Assembly (NCBI GenBank): GCA_942491885.1
Contig: CALOCQ010000009.1
Coordinates: 34,536 to 98,535, forward strand
Direction: 5' to 3'
Origin: CALBPI01 sp942491885
Lineage (GTDB): Bacteria; Pseudomonadota; Gammaproteobacteria; Steroidobacterales; Woeseiaceae
DNA: 64,000 nt
Made by a program: the position numbers and the translations under genes. The notes beneath the pieces are model-generated. The model had not been told where the DNA came from and did no database searches. It was given only the letters and a program-made list of their open reading frames with translations. Positions 30,428 to 38,054 of the stretch are shown piece by piece (position 1 is the first letter of the stretch; every line of letters begins with the position of its first letter).

Positions 30428-31426
30428 TCAGGTTTTTGCTTCGCGCGCCTTGTGGCGCCGCTTGTTGGCAGCGAACGCAATGCCCTGCGCATTAAGATCT
30501 ATATCGAGTCCGATCAGCTCCCACGCCGATTTATCCGCCCTTAGTGCGCCGTGATGGTCGAGCAGGCCGGCGAAATAATCGCGCAGTCGCGGCTCGACAT
30601 AAGACGTTAATTCGTCGTCGGCGAGGTCGCTCGCAAACGCGTCCTCCATGACTTGTTCGGCAAACTCGAGGTGACGAATCAGCTGCTCGGCGGTCTGTGC
30701 GATGTCCGTGACGGGGCCGAAATGGGTCGGATACATTCTGTCCGGCGACAGGTCAACCAGCCTGCGAATGGCTTCCCGCGCGAGTGGGCCATCGAAATCG
30801 GTCGGGCTTGTCGATGGGAACGCCAGCGGTCCCGGGCCCTGCAGGTCCGGGTAATGCAGCCCGAAAGCGTCACCGGTAAAAATCGAGTTGCTGTGGTCGT
30901 CCGCAATACAAAAGTGGTGATTCGCATGGCCGCGCGTGTGCAGGAACTCAAGCGTGCGTGCGCCGAGACGCAACTGCTCGCCGTCTTCCATAGCCTGCAC
31001 ACGCGCTGCAGGCAACGGCTCGATCACACCGTACAGGCGCTTGAACGTGTCGGCCCCGTACACCGAGGTCGCGCTGGCGACGAGCTTCGCCGGGTCGATA
31101 ATATGTGTAGCCGCGCGCGGGTGGGCGATGATCTGGGCATTCGGACAGGCATCGGCGAGTGCCGAGGTGCCGCCGGCGTGATCGAGGTGCACATGCGTGA
31201 CAATGATGTAGCGCACCTGCTCGGGTGACAGCCCCGCGTCCGCCAGCGCGGACATCAGCATCGGTACCGCGTGGCAGGTGTTGTTGTCGACAAATGCGGC
31301 TTCATCGCCGTCGACGATCAGATACGCCGCGGCAAAGCGCGACCGGCCAAGATAGTTACAATCGATAGTAACAATGTCGTTCAATGGAAACTCCGCTGCG
31401 TCGCAGGTTTGTGAGGATGCGTCCAT
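30428..31426 (-). CDS. MBL-fold metallo-hydrolase
   Basis: A 332-residue protein with the metallo-beta-lactamase-fold signature THVHLDHAGG (near residue 80), a further ligand His in HTRGHANHHF, the bridging Asp in FTGDAFG, and a last His in PTHFGP. The N-terminus (DIVTIDCNYLGRSRFAAAYLIVDGDEAAFVDNNT, given in pieces) is typical of the glyoxalase-II-like subgroup. These enzymes hydrolyse thioesters, lactones or similar bonds. It lies 85 bp upstream of pcs on the same strand and probably belongs to that operon; a thioesterase for a pathway CoA ester is a guess. It is divergent from the amidohydrolase gene, with only 37 bp between the start codons. Confidence 0.9.
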   Translation of the reverse strand: MDASSQTCDAAEFPLNDIVTIDCNYLGRSRFAAAYLIVDGDEAAFVDNNTCHAVPMLMSALADAGLSPEQVRYIIVTHVHLDHAGGTSALADACPNAQIIAHPRAATHIIDPAKLVASATSVYGADTFKRLYGVIEPLPAARVQAMEDGEQLRLGARTLEFLHTRGHANHHFCIADDHSNSIFTGDAFGLHYPDLQGPGPLAFPSTSPTDFDGPLAREAIRRLVDLSPDRMYPTHFGPVTDIAQTAEQLIRHLEFAEQVMEDAFASDLADDELTSYVEPRLRDYFAGLLDHHGALRADKSAWELIGLDIDLNAQGIAFAANKRRHKAREAKT

Positions 31427-31463
31427 ACTAGCAAACGCGCGCTACTTATTAGAGAGACTGCAT

Positions 31464-32858
31464 ATGCCCCGCCACACTATCGCCTTGCTCATCTTGCTTG
31501 CGGCCTCGGTCAACGCCGGCGCACAAACCGCCGCCGATCTGATCGTAGAGGGCCGCTATGTCGTTACGATGAATGACGCGCTGGCGGTCATCGAAGACGG
31601 CGCCGTCGTCGTTACTGACGGCGAAATTATCGCCGTTGGCAAGGCGGCAGACCTGCGCGACAAGTACAGCGCGGCGCGCATTATCGACGGCAGCGATCGC
31701 GTACTGATGCCCGGCCTGATCAACGGCCACACGCATGCCGCGATGGTGTTGTTCCGCGGCATCGCCGATGACCTCGATCTGATGACGTTTCTTTACGAGC
31801 GTATTTTCCCGGTCGAGGGCAAGTTCGTAGACGAGAATTTCGTGCGCACCGGCATGCAGCTGGCGTGCTACGAGATGATCAAAAGCGGCACCACCAGCTT
31901 CGTTAACATGTATTTCTACCCGGGCACCGCGGCACAGGTCGTTGCCGATTGCGGGCTGCGTGCCTTGCTGTCGGCGCCGCTGAATGATTTCCCGTCGCCC
32001 GGCAATCGCGGCTGGGACGATTCTTACGCACGTGCACTGAAATACATCGGCGCATGGAAAGACAAGAACCCGCGCATCACCACCGGCTTCTCGCCGCACG
32101 CACCCTACACGGTCGTGCCCGAGCACTACGCGCAGGTCGCAAAAGCGGCGCAGGAGCTTGGTGTGGCGGTCACGACGCATCTGTCCGAAAGCCCGAGCGA
32201 ACGCGACTTCGTGCGCGAGAATTACGCGACGACGTCTATCAGGCACCTGGAGAAAACCGGCGTGTTTCAGAACCACGTGATCGCCGCGCATGTGGTCGTA
32301 CCGGAGGATGACGAATTGCCGATTCTCAAGGCGCACAACGTCGGCGTTATTCACAACCCGACCTCCAACCTCAAGACCGGCGCGGGCATTTCGCCCGTCG
32401 CGAAAATGTTAGCCGCCGGCATTAATGTCGGCCTCGGCACCGATGGTGCTGCGAGCAACAACGATCTCGATCTGTGGGAAGAAATCCGCCTGGCGGCGTT
32501 GTTGCAGAAAGGCATCTCCGGTGACCCGACCGTCATGCCGGCGAGCGCCGCGCTCAGGATGGCCACCAGCGGTGGCGCCGCGGCAATCGGTATGCAGGAT
32601 CAGGTCGGCCGGCTTGCCGTCGGGTTGCGCGCCGACATGATCCAGCTGACGCTCGACGATCTGCGCACCGAACCGCTCTACGATATTATCTCGCACCTGG
32701 TCTACGTGCTGAACAGCAAGGACGTCGTAACCACCATCGTCGATGGGAACGTGCTGATGGAAAACGGCGAGGTGCTGACCGTCGACGCAGACGCCGTACG
32801 TGCCGAAGCAAGAGCTTTCGCCGAGCAGTTTCGCAAGCACCTGGCGGTTGCCGAATAG
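31464..32858 (+). CDS. Exported amidohydrolase (deaminase/chlorohydrolase subfamily)
   Basis: A 464-residue protein. ATG 31464 follows AGAGAG and opens a signal peptide (MPRHTIALLILLAASVNAGAQ). The mature part is a complete metal-dependent amidohydrolase of the ATZ/TRZ, S-adenosylhomocysteine-deaminase type: GHTHAAM metal pair (near residue 95), FSPHAPYTV, the TTHLSES His/Glu, AAHVV, and LGTDGAASNNDLDLWEE with the catalytic Asp. Cytoplasmic relatives deaminate guanine, 5'-methylthioadenosine or S-adenosylhomocysteine. A periplasmic form is less usual, so the substrate is open. It stands alone, divergent from the MBL hydrolase gene. Confidence 0.92.
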   Translation: MPRHTIALLILLAASVNAGAQTAADLIVEGRYVVTMNDALAVIEDGAVVVTDGEIIAVGKAADLRDKYSAARIIDGSDRVLMPGLINGHTHAAMVLFRGIADDLDLMTFLYERIFPVEGKFVDENFVRTGMQLACYEMIKSGTTSFVNMYFYPGTAAQVVADCGLRALLSAPLNDFPSPGNRGWDDSYARALKYIGAWKDKNPRITTGFSPHAPYTVVPEHYAQVAKAAQELGVAVTTHLSESPSERDFVRENYATTSIRHLEKTGVFQNHVIAAHVVVPEDDELPILKAHNVGVIHNPTSNLKTGAGISPVAKMLAAGINVGLGTDGAASNNDLDLWEEIRLAALLQKGISGDPTVMPASAALRMATSGGAAAIGMQDQVGRLAVGLRADMIQLTLDDLRTEPLYDIISHLVYVLNSKDVVTTIVDGNVLMENGEVLTVDADAVRAEARAFAEQFRKHLAVAE

Positions 32859-32982
32859 CAGAGCGTCGCCGGCCAATACTCCGTCGATAAGGGTATCCCG
32901 CTATTGCAGCCGGTAACGCCTCGCCTACACTTCACTGCGTGGTAGTGAATCAACCGGGCCTTTGCATCAGGGGGGCTGACAC

Positions 32983-33297
32983 ATGCTGGTTACGTTTCGT
33001 ACAAAAGCTTTCGGCAATATCATAATGTTCGGCGATGTGGCCGTGAAGCTGCTCGAGAAGATGGGGCACAGCGGAACGGTTCCCAGTGCGATCGAGCCGG
33101 AAGATATCCCCGAGGCATTGCAGCGGCTGCGAGCGGCCCTGGAAATAGAGGCCTCACGGACGGAGCCAGCCGAAAGCGAAGAGGCGGAGGAACATCCGGA
33201 GCACAGATTGATCAGCCTGAAGCAACGCGCGATGCCGCTGATCGAGCTGTTCGAGGCGGCAGAGAAGGCGCATGAGCCAGTCACGTGGTATTCCTAG
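32983..33297 (+). CDS. DUF1840 family protein
   Basis: A 104-residue protein with the DUF1840 pattern: MLVTFRTKAFGNIIMFGDVAVKLL at the start, MGHSGTVPSAI in the first third, a variable acidic linker (TEPAESEEAEEHPEH), and the conserved end LKQRAMPLIELFEAAEKAHEPVTW. The family is common in beta- and gammaproteobacteria; its role is unknown. The preceding 100 bp show no obvious operon partner, and it converges on the MgtE-like gene with 16 bp between the stops. Confidence 0.92.
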   Translation: MLVTFRTKAFGNIIMFGDVAVKLLEKMGHSGTVPSAIEPEDIPEALQRLRAALEIEASRTEPAESEEAEEHPEHRLISLKQRAMPLIELFEAAEKAHEPVTWYS

Positions 33298-33313
33298 CGC
33301 TATCACTACACCC

Positions 33314-34297
33314 TCACAGTAGCAGCGCGCTGACCAGTATGAAGTAGATAGCCAGGCTGGCGGCGTCCTGGATGATCGTGCAGATCGGTCCGCTGCCGAG
33401 TGCCGGGTCTGAGCCGAGGCGATTGAAGACCCAGGGTAGCGCGAAGCCGACCACAGCCGATGCCGCGCCACCGATCAGTATCGCGAGTCCGACGGCCAGT
33501 GCCAGTCGGACATCCTCGAAAGACACGAAAACCATTCCGAAAGAGACTGTGCCGAGTGCGGCCCCGATGGCGAGCCCGATGACCAGCTCACCCTTTAACA
33601 GTGCGATGAGTGAAATGTCTTCGGTCGACAGGCCGCGCACGGCGACCGAAACCGCCTGGGTGCCGATCGCGCCCACCATGTAGATGATGGCGGGAATAAA
33701 AAAGGCCACGGCAATGTTGGCCGACAGCGATTCCTCGAAGCCAGCCATGACTACCGTCATCACGGATGACGCGAACAAACCGAACATCAGCCACGGCAGC
33801 CGGCGGCGAAGCCGGTTTTTCAGTGGTGCGTTCAGTGCGATTTCCGGTCCGTGTTCGTGGGCTGTAATACCCGCGATCAGCATCATGTCTTCCATGTGCT
33901 CTGCGCGAAGAATTCCCAATAGCGCGTCGGGGGGCACTGCACCAATCAGTTTGCCGTCATCGTCGACAACCGGCACGGCAATCATGTCGAGCGCGACCGC
34001 CAGCAACGCGATTTGCTCCTGGTCATCGTCGAGTCGGACAGCCTCATGTTCCTCCAGCATGATGTCCGCGATCAGCCGCTCATCATCTGCGAACAAATCC
34101 TTGAGCCGAACGATGCCTTCCAGCCGGCCCTCGCTGTCGGTGACAAAAACCGTATCCGCGCACTCGAAATCCTGACCATGAAGCGAGTCGATTACCGTGC
34201 CCGCGCGCTCGCCCGGCGTGGTGCGTGGAATTCGCGTCACGATGTGTGCCGCCGCAATAGTTCTGTCGCTCGTCGCGATCGGGTTGTTGGTTGTCAT
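33314..34297 (-). CDS. MgtE-like divalent cation transporter
   Basis: A 327-residue protein with a pair of CBS domains (about residues 15-130; TVFVTDSEGRLEGIVRLKDL and VPVVDDDGKLIGAV), a linker with MEDMMLIAG, and five membrane helices of the MgtE channel domain (RRLPWLMFGLFASSVMTVVMAGFE, AVAFFIPAIIYMVGAIGTQ, ELVIGLAIGAALGTVSFGMV and two more). The helical N-domain of classical MgtE (about 130 residues) is missing, so magnesium gating must differ. Its start overlaps the stop of the GH-A lipoprotein by 4 bp, making it the last gene of a three-gene operon. Confidence 0.9.
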   Translation of the reverse strand: MTTNNPIATSDRTIAAAHIVTRIPRTTPGERAGTVIDSLHGQDFECADTVFVTDSEGRLEGIVRLKDLFADDERLIADIMLEEHEAVRLDDDQEQIALLAVALDMIAVPVVDDDGKLIGAVPPDALLGILRAEHMEDMMLIAGITAHEHGPEIALNAPLKNRLRRRLPWLMFGLFASSVMTVVMAGFEESLSANIAVAFFIPAIIYMVGAIGTQAVSVAVRGLSTEDISLIALLKGELVIGLAIGAALGTVSFGMVFVSFEDVRLALAVGLAILIGGAASAVVGFALPWVFNRLGSDPALGSGPICTIIQDAASLAIYFILVSALLL

Positions 34298-35634
34298 AGA
34301 ACGAAGAACGGCACGTTGTGCACCGCCGCGCCGTTGTTGCCGTCAAAACAACTCACGAACACCCGGTAGCCACCCGAACGGGTTGGTGCCGTGAATTCAA
34401 TGCGCGGCGTGCCTTGTCCTGAGTCGATAGCCTCAGGGAATGACGGCGGTTTCGGTTCGGCATCACCGCCGACGCGCCTGACCGACGTCTCTGCCCGGAT
34501 GTCCCAGACGTACTTCAGTGCGTCGCCCTCGCGGTCGCTGCAATCGACAGCGGCTGTAAACGTCGCGCCCGGCTGGACCTGCTGGAACGCGGCAGACGTT
34601 TCGAGCGATGTCAGCTTGGGGGTGCGATTGTCCGGCCACGCCCCTGTCCACGCGTAGGCCATTGCATCGACGCGCGGCAGCTTCTCGCCGGACGCAAGGA
34701 ACATGCCAAACCAGGTCGCGGTGGCTTCCTGCTTGTGTCCCCAGAAAAACACATACGAGCCCAACGTCCGGCCGGCATTGTCGTCGCGGTCGATGTTGTA
34801 GACGGTGTAAGTTTCCAGCGCCTTGGTGCTCGGGTCGGGTTCGATCGGTGCGCCCCACGACGTCGAATTCGTCTCCCAGGTGCCGCTCACACCGAACTCG
34901 GTGAGCAAGTACGGACCGTCCCAGCCCGCCTTGAGCAGGCGCTTGCCAACAGTCGGTGCGCTGCCGTAGGCATTCACACCAAGGATATCGAGGTTCGGGT
35001 AGTGCGCCTTGATACCGGCGATCTTGGCTTCATCGACCTCGGCCACCACGGTCACCACCGGATGGTGTGGGTCCATGCGCTTGATCGTGGCCGCGAGGTG
35101 ATTGAGTTCCTGCCAGATGCGAATGTCGATCTCGCCGGGCATGAAGGCTTCCATCTCATTGCCCAGCCCCCATGCGAGCACGGCAGGGTGATCGCGATAC
35201 TTGCGGACCGCATCGCGCAGTTTGACGCGCTGAATCTCGAGGCTTCGCGCGTCGCCGTAGTCGAATCCGTGGCGCGGATGTCCTACCCAGAAGCCGACCA
35301 GCACCGAAATGCCCAGCTCATGCGCGCGGTCGATCAGGGGCTTGCCGTCCACCTCGTGCTCGAGCTGCTCGATACCCCAGGTGCGGATCGCATTGCCGCC
35401 GGAGGCGGCGAGCAGTTCAAGATTGTTGCCACCCAGACCGACACCGGTTCCGGCGCCCGCGCCCTTGACGAAATAGGGCTCGCCGTTGCGTATCAGCGCG
35501 AACGTGCCGTCACTATTGTTGACCAGTTCGACCTTCGAGCCGGACTGGCCATCGTTACCGACGGGCGTTGTCGTCGCGCAGGCCGTCACCAGAGCGGCTA
35601 TCAGCAGGCCGGCAAACGTATGGTAGAGACGCAT
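34294..35634 (-). CDS. GH-A clan glycosidase-like lipoprotein
   Basis: A 446-residue lipoprotein (MRLYHTFAGLLIAALVTAC, lipobox V-T-A-C). The body is a TIM barrel of the kind seen in GH2/GH5-type enzymes, with a NAIRTWGIEQL strand, the acid/base Glu in GLGNEMEAF (about residue 157) and the nucleophile Glu in LLTEFGVSGTWE (about residue 243). A C-terminal beta-sandwich (about 350-446) may bind carbohydrate. Such proteins cut or remodel beta-glucans near the outer membrane; the substrate is unknown. It starts 3 bp after the stop of the TPR protein and overlaps the MgtE-like gene. Confidence 0.87.
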   Translation of the reverse strand: MRLYHTFAGLLIAALVTACATTTPVGNDGQSGSKVELVNNSDGTFALIRNGEPYFVKGAGAGTGVGLGGNNLELLAASGGNAIRTWGIEQLEHEVDGKPLIDRAHELGISVLVGFWVGHPRHGFDYGDARSLEIQRVKLRDAVRKYRDHPAVLAWGLGNEMEAFMPGEIDIRIWQELNHLAATIKRMDPHHPVVTVVAEVDEAKIAGIKAHYPNLDILGVNAYGSAPTVGKRLLKAGWDGPYLLTEFGVSGTWETNSTSWGAPIEPDPSTKALETYTVYNIDRDDNAGRTLGSYVFFWGHKQEATATWFGMFLASGEKLPRVDAMAYAWTGAWPDNRTPKLTSLETSAAFQQVQPGATFTAAVDCSDREGDALKYVWDIRAETSVRRVGGDAEPKPPSFPEAIDSGQGTPRIEFTAPTRSGGYRVFVSCFDGNNGAAVHNVPFFVL

Positions 35635-35637
35635 GCG

Positions 35638-36114
35638 CTAGAAATCGTCTTTCAGCCGCGCCTCAAGCATCTCGACCTTCGGGTAGGCCGCATCGGACGG
35701 CGACCAGTGCCAGCCCTTCGGGTCCCACGCCTGCGCGTAGTACAGGTCGTCGCGTACCACCTTGTAGGCCGCCATCGCCTCTTTGTATTTTCTGAGCTTC
35801 GTCAACGCCTCGCCGCGAATGAAGTAACAGGTGCCAACATCGTTCAGCGCCCAGTAATCATTCACTTTCTCCGGCGCCGCTTTCGAGCTCATCGACGCCT
35901 GCATCTCGCGGGCTCTTTCTTCGTAGAGTTCGGCGCACTTCTCGGTGTACTTCACCGCGGTTGCGTACTTGCCTTCGCCGAGCGAGTCCCAGGCCTTGAC
36001 CATCAGCGTCACAGAAGTGAAGTCGCCATAGTCGAGTTCCTCGCCGTTGTGATGATCGGCTATTGCCGTGGGCGCGGTCAGAAACATTGCTATAAAAATC
36101 AGGAATTTCTTCAT
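35638..36114 (-). CDS. Exported TPR-like protein
   Basis: A 158-residue protein from ATG 36114, with a signal peptide (MKKFLIFIAMFLTAPTAIA); the frame is open upstream but has no signal. Two or three helical hairpins of TPR type follow (SVTLMVKAWDSLGEGKYATAVKYTEKC and NDVGTCYFIRGEALTKLRKYKEAMAAYKVV), then an aromatic stretch DPKGWHWSPSDAAYPKVEML. Proteins with this ending sit beside GH-A glucanase-like genes elsewhere, as here, suggesting a scaffold or accessory role. First gene of the operon. Confidence 0.83.
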   Translation of the reverse strand: MKKFLIFIAMFLTAPTAIADHHNGEELDYGDFTSVTLMVKAWDSLGEGKYATAVKYTEKCAELYEERAREMQASMSSKAAPEKVNDYWALNDVGTCYFIRGEALTKLRKYKEAMAAYKVVRDDLYYAQAWDPKGWHWSPSDAAYPKVEMLEARLKDDF

Positions 36115-36501
36115 CTTGGCTCTCCGTCGGTCAGTCGATAACACTAGCAGCAACACGGTGGCTTTACGATATATGGCTAAGCGGTGTGAATCGGCATTTC
36201 CAGCATGATTATGCGGCAAGAAAAGATCTGTTCAGGTAGCTAAGTTATTGGTGTCTGGACGAGTCTGGATAGTCCGGTTCAAAAGCACCGCAAGGTGTCG
36301 AATTATTTTACAGTCTGCACTTTCTCGACGAATATTCGACAGACGCCGACTTCCTGAGTGCCGCGCTACACTTGGATTTCGCCGAGATATTTAACAATCG
36401 GCACAGTTCTTGCTTTTACCCTTGTGTGCTAAACAATGCGTTATTGCCGAGAATTGGGTACTGCAATATCGCCGAAATTAAGCCCAATTGGAGAAATAAT
36501 A
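36115..36501. other. 387-bp divergent intergenic region with sigma-54 promoter
   Basis: No gene is visible. The region is more AT-rich than its surroundings. It contains the sigma-54 promoter of the PEP-CTERM protein (36399-36414) and, upstream of it, short inverted repeats around TCGACGAATATTCGA (36325-36341), which could be an enhancer-binding-protein site. Confidence 0.6.
36399..36414 (+). promoter_or_regulatory. Sigma-54 (RpoN) promoter
   Basis: CGGCAC-AGTTC-TTGCT matches the -24/-12 consensus TGGCAC-N5-TTGCW, with the required GG-N10-GC spacing. It lies 88 bp before the start codon of the PEP-CTERM VWA protein. In other bacteria PEP-CTERM genes are often RpoN-dependent under PrsK/PrsR. 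Confidence 0.8.
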
Positions 36502-37203
36502 ATGAAAGCAAAAAATTTGATAAAAGGTTTTGCCGCTGCGGTATGCCTTGCTGCCTGCAGTATGCAGGTTCAAGCGGCACCAATACCGGTGGAGTTAATT
36601 CTTGCGATTGACGAGTCGGGGAGTATCGGCAGTGCAGATTTTGAAGTGCAACGCGCCGCATATATTTCGGTTCTTTCGAGCAGTCTGATAACGACTGACG
36701 GAAACATCGCGATTGGTCTGGTGACGTTTGCCAGCAGCGCAGCAATCGATTTTGGTTTGCAGGTCATCGATTCGCAAGCTAAAAAGGATTCTCTGATCGC
36801 TGCGGTAACGGCGCTGGTTTACTCAGGCGGTGGCACAAATATCGCCGCTGCCGTCAGTCTGGGTTCTTCAATGCTGGCGGGATTAGATTTTGCTAATGGA
36901 AACGAAATCATCGATGTCGCTACGGACGGCGTTGGCTTCGTCGGAACGAGTGTGACGGACGCTAACGCAGCAGGCCGGACGGTTAACTGTCTTGAGATCG
37001 GTGGTAATTCAAATTGCGACTGGAACGAAGGTGGTCTTGACTTTGTGGCTGGAAACTTCGCCGAATTAGAGGCTGCTTTGACGAGAAAAATTCGGCAGGA
37101 AACAGGTCAGGTTGACGTGCCGGCACCGGCGACGCTTGGTTTGTTAGGAATGGGCATGGCGATGTTCGGTTTCGCAACCCGCCGCCGTGGCAAAAACGCC
37201 TAA
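36502..37203 (+). CDS. PEP-CTERM protein with von Willebrand factor A domain
   Basis: A 233-residue exported protein. ATG 36502 follows GGAGAA and opens a signal peptide (MKAKNLIKGFAAAVCLAACSMQVQA). A VWA domain of the DUF1194 type follows, with the MIDAS motif DESGS near residue 38, the GLVTFAS strand, and a later acidic position in VATDGVGF. The C-terminus is a complete PEP-CTERM sorting signal: VPAPATLGLLGMGMAMFGFATRRR, a hydrophobic helix and basic end (given in pieces). An exosortase should cut and export it to the matrix or surface; no exosortase is in the window. It is probably an extracellular polysaccharide-associated protein. Confidence 0.92.
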   Translation: MKAKNLIKGFAAAVCLAACSMQVQAAPIPVELILAIDESGSIGSADFEVQRAAYISVLSSSLITTDGNIAIGLVTFASSAAIDFGLQVIDSQAKKDSLIAAVTALVYSGGGTNIAAAVSLGSSMLAGLDFANGNEIIDVATDGVGFVGTSVTDANAAGRTVNCLEIGGNSNCDWNEGGLDFVAGNFAELEAALTRKIRQETGQVDVPAPATLGLLGMGMAMFGFATRRRGKNA

Positions 37204-37229
37204 GCTAGATCACTGATCATAGCCAGGCT

Positions 37230-37263
37230 AAAACGGCCGACCAGGAAACTGGTCGGCCGTTTT
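37230..37263 (+). terminator. Strong rho-independent terminator
   Basis: A perfect 15-bp stem, AAAACGGCCGACCAG / CTGGTCGGCCGTTTT, closed by a GAAA tetraloop and followed by CTTTT. It ends the PEP-CTERM transcript. Confidence 0.92.
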
Positions 37264-37387
37264 CTTTTGGCGGCAGGATGGCTTCGAGCTTAAAGACCGT
37301 CCGCGGCTTTGTGGGGTTTCTTGCAGGTGCCTGACAATTGTGCAACATTTTTGCATCAATCACCGCCACCACTGTGAGGTATACGCA

Positions 37388-37942
37388 TTGTCTTCGTCTG
37401 TAACGGTTCTGCTTGAAGCGCATCGCAATGGTGACGACACCGCGCTCAACAAGCTGGCGACGGCGCTGTACCCGGAGCTCAAGGTGATGGCGCGCCGTCG
37501 CAGTCAGGGCGGTGCCGCAAGTGGTGCGACGACGCTAGTGCAGGAGACCTTCGTCAAACTGCTTTCGGGTGGTGAGCTGCGTACAGAAGACCGGCGGCAG
37601 TTTTTCGCGCTTGCGGCGACGATCATGCGCCAGATCATCGTTGATGAGATTCGCTACATCACGGCTAACAAGCGCGCGCACAAGGACGTGACGCTCGTCG
37701 AAACCGTTATTGGCGACGACAGTCATGAGAAAGCCGAGTTCCTTTTACAGGTCGACGAGATGTTGAGGATTGTGGAACAAGAGGATGAGCGCCTCGCGCG
37801 TGTTTTTGAGTGCCGTTACTTCGCCGGGTTAACAACGGCTGAGACCGCAGAGGTATTGGATATCTCGCCGCGCTCGGTCGAGCGACACTGGTCGGCGGCG
37901 CGCTCGCGTATTGCCGAGCTGATCGACGACAACAACGAATAG
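37388..37942 (+). CDS. ECF-type RNA polymerase sigma factor (TIGR02999-like)
   Basis: A 184-residue sigma factor. I take TTG 37388 as the start, because GTGAGG lies 8 bp before it; a GTG at 37340 extends the frame but has no ribosome-binding site. Region 2 is YPELKVMARRRSQGG ... TTLVQETFVKLL ... FFALAATIMRQIIVDE. Region 4 is FECRYFAGLTTAETAEVLDISPRSVERHWSAARSRI (in pieces). This matches the Sig-70 subgroup that usually precedes a serine/threonine kinase gene. None is here: the next gene is convergent. A TGCAA-CATTT-TTGCA repeat lies at 37341-37355. Confidence 0.9.
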   Translation: MSSSVTVLLEAHRNGDDTALNKLATALYPELKVMARRRSQGGAASGATTLVQETFVKLLSGGELRTEDRRQFFALAATIMRQIIVDEIRYITANKRAHKDVTLVETVIGDDSHEKAEFLLQVDEMLRIVEQEDERLARVFECRYFAGLTTAETAEVLDISPRSVERHWSAARSRIAELIDDNNE

Positions 37943-38054
37943 GCGAACCAGCACGCATCAGGTTGACGTTTGTGACGCTTGCGAATGCTCACGTATTCGC
38001 TGACAGCGCCTCCCGGTTGCAATAGCCGCTCGATTTCAGAACGTCGGCTGGCCA

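Noticed and set aside
30343..30492. A 50-codon N-terminal extension of propionyl-CoA synthase
   Set aside because: The extension is Arg-rich and non-family-like; the start at 30342 gives the normal 1816-residue length.
29023..30495. A 490-codon open frame on the plus strand opposite pcs
   Set aside because: It is antisense to a gene with clear domains; the GC-rich codon use of pcs leaves the opposite frame open. The translation has no recognisable motif.
34735..36141. A 468-codon plus-strand frame opposite the GH-A lipoprotein and TPR genes
   Set aside because: It spans two genes of an operon on the other strand and shows no family features.
36436..36501. Upstream start for the PEP-CTERM protein
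   Set aside because: It would put 22 polar residues before the signal peptide; the ATG at 36502 has the GGAGAA site.
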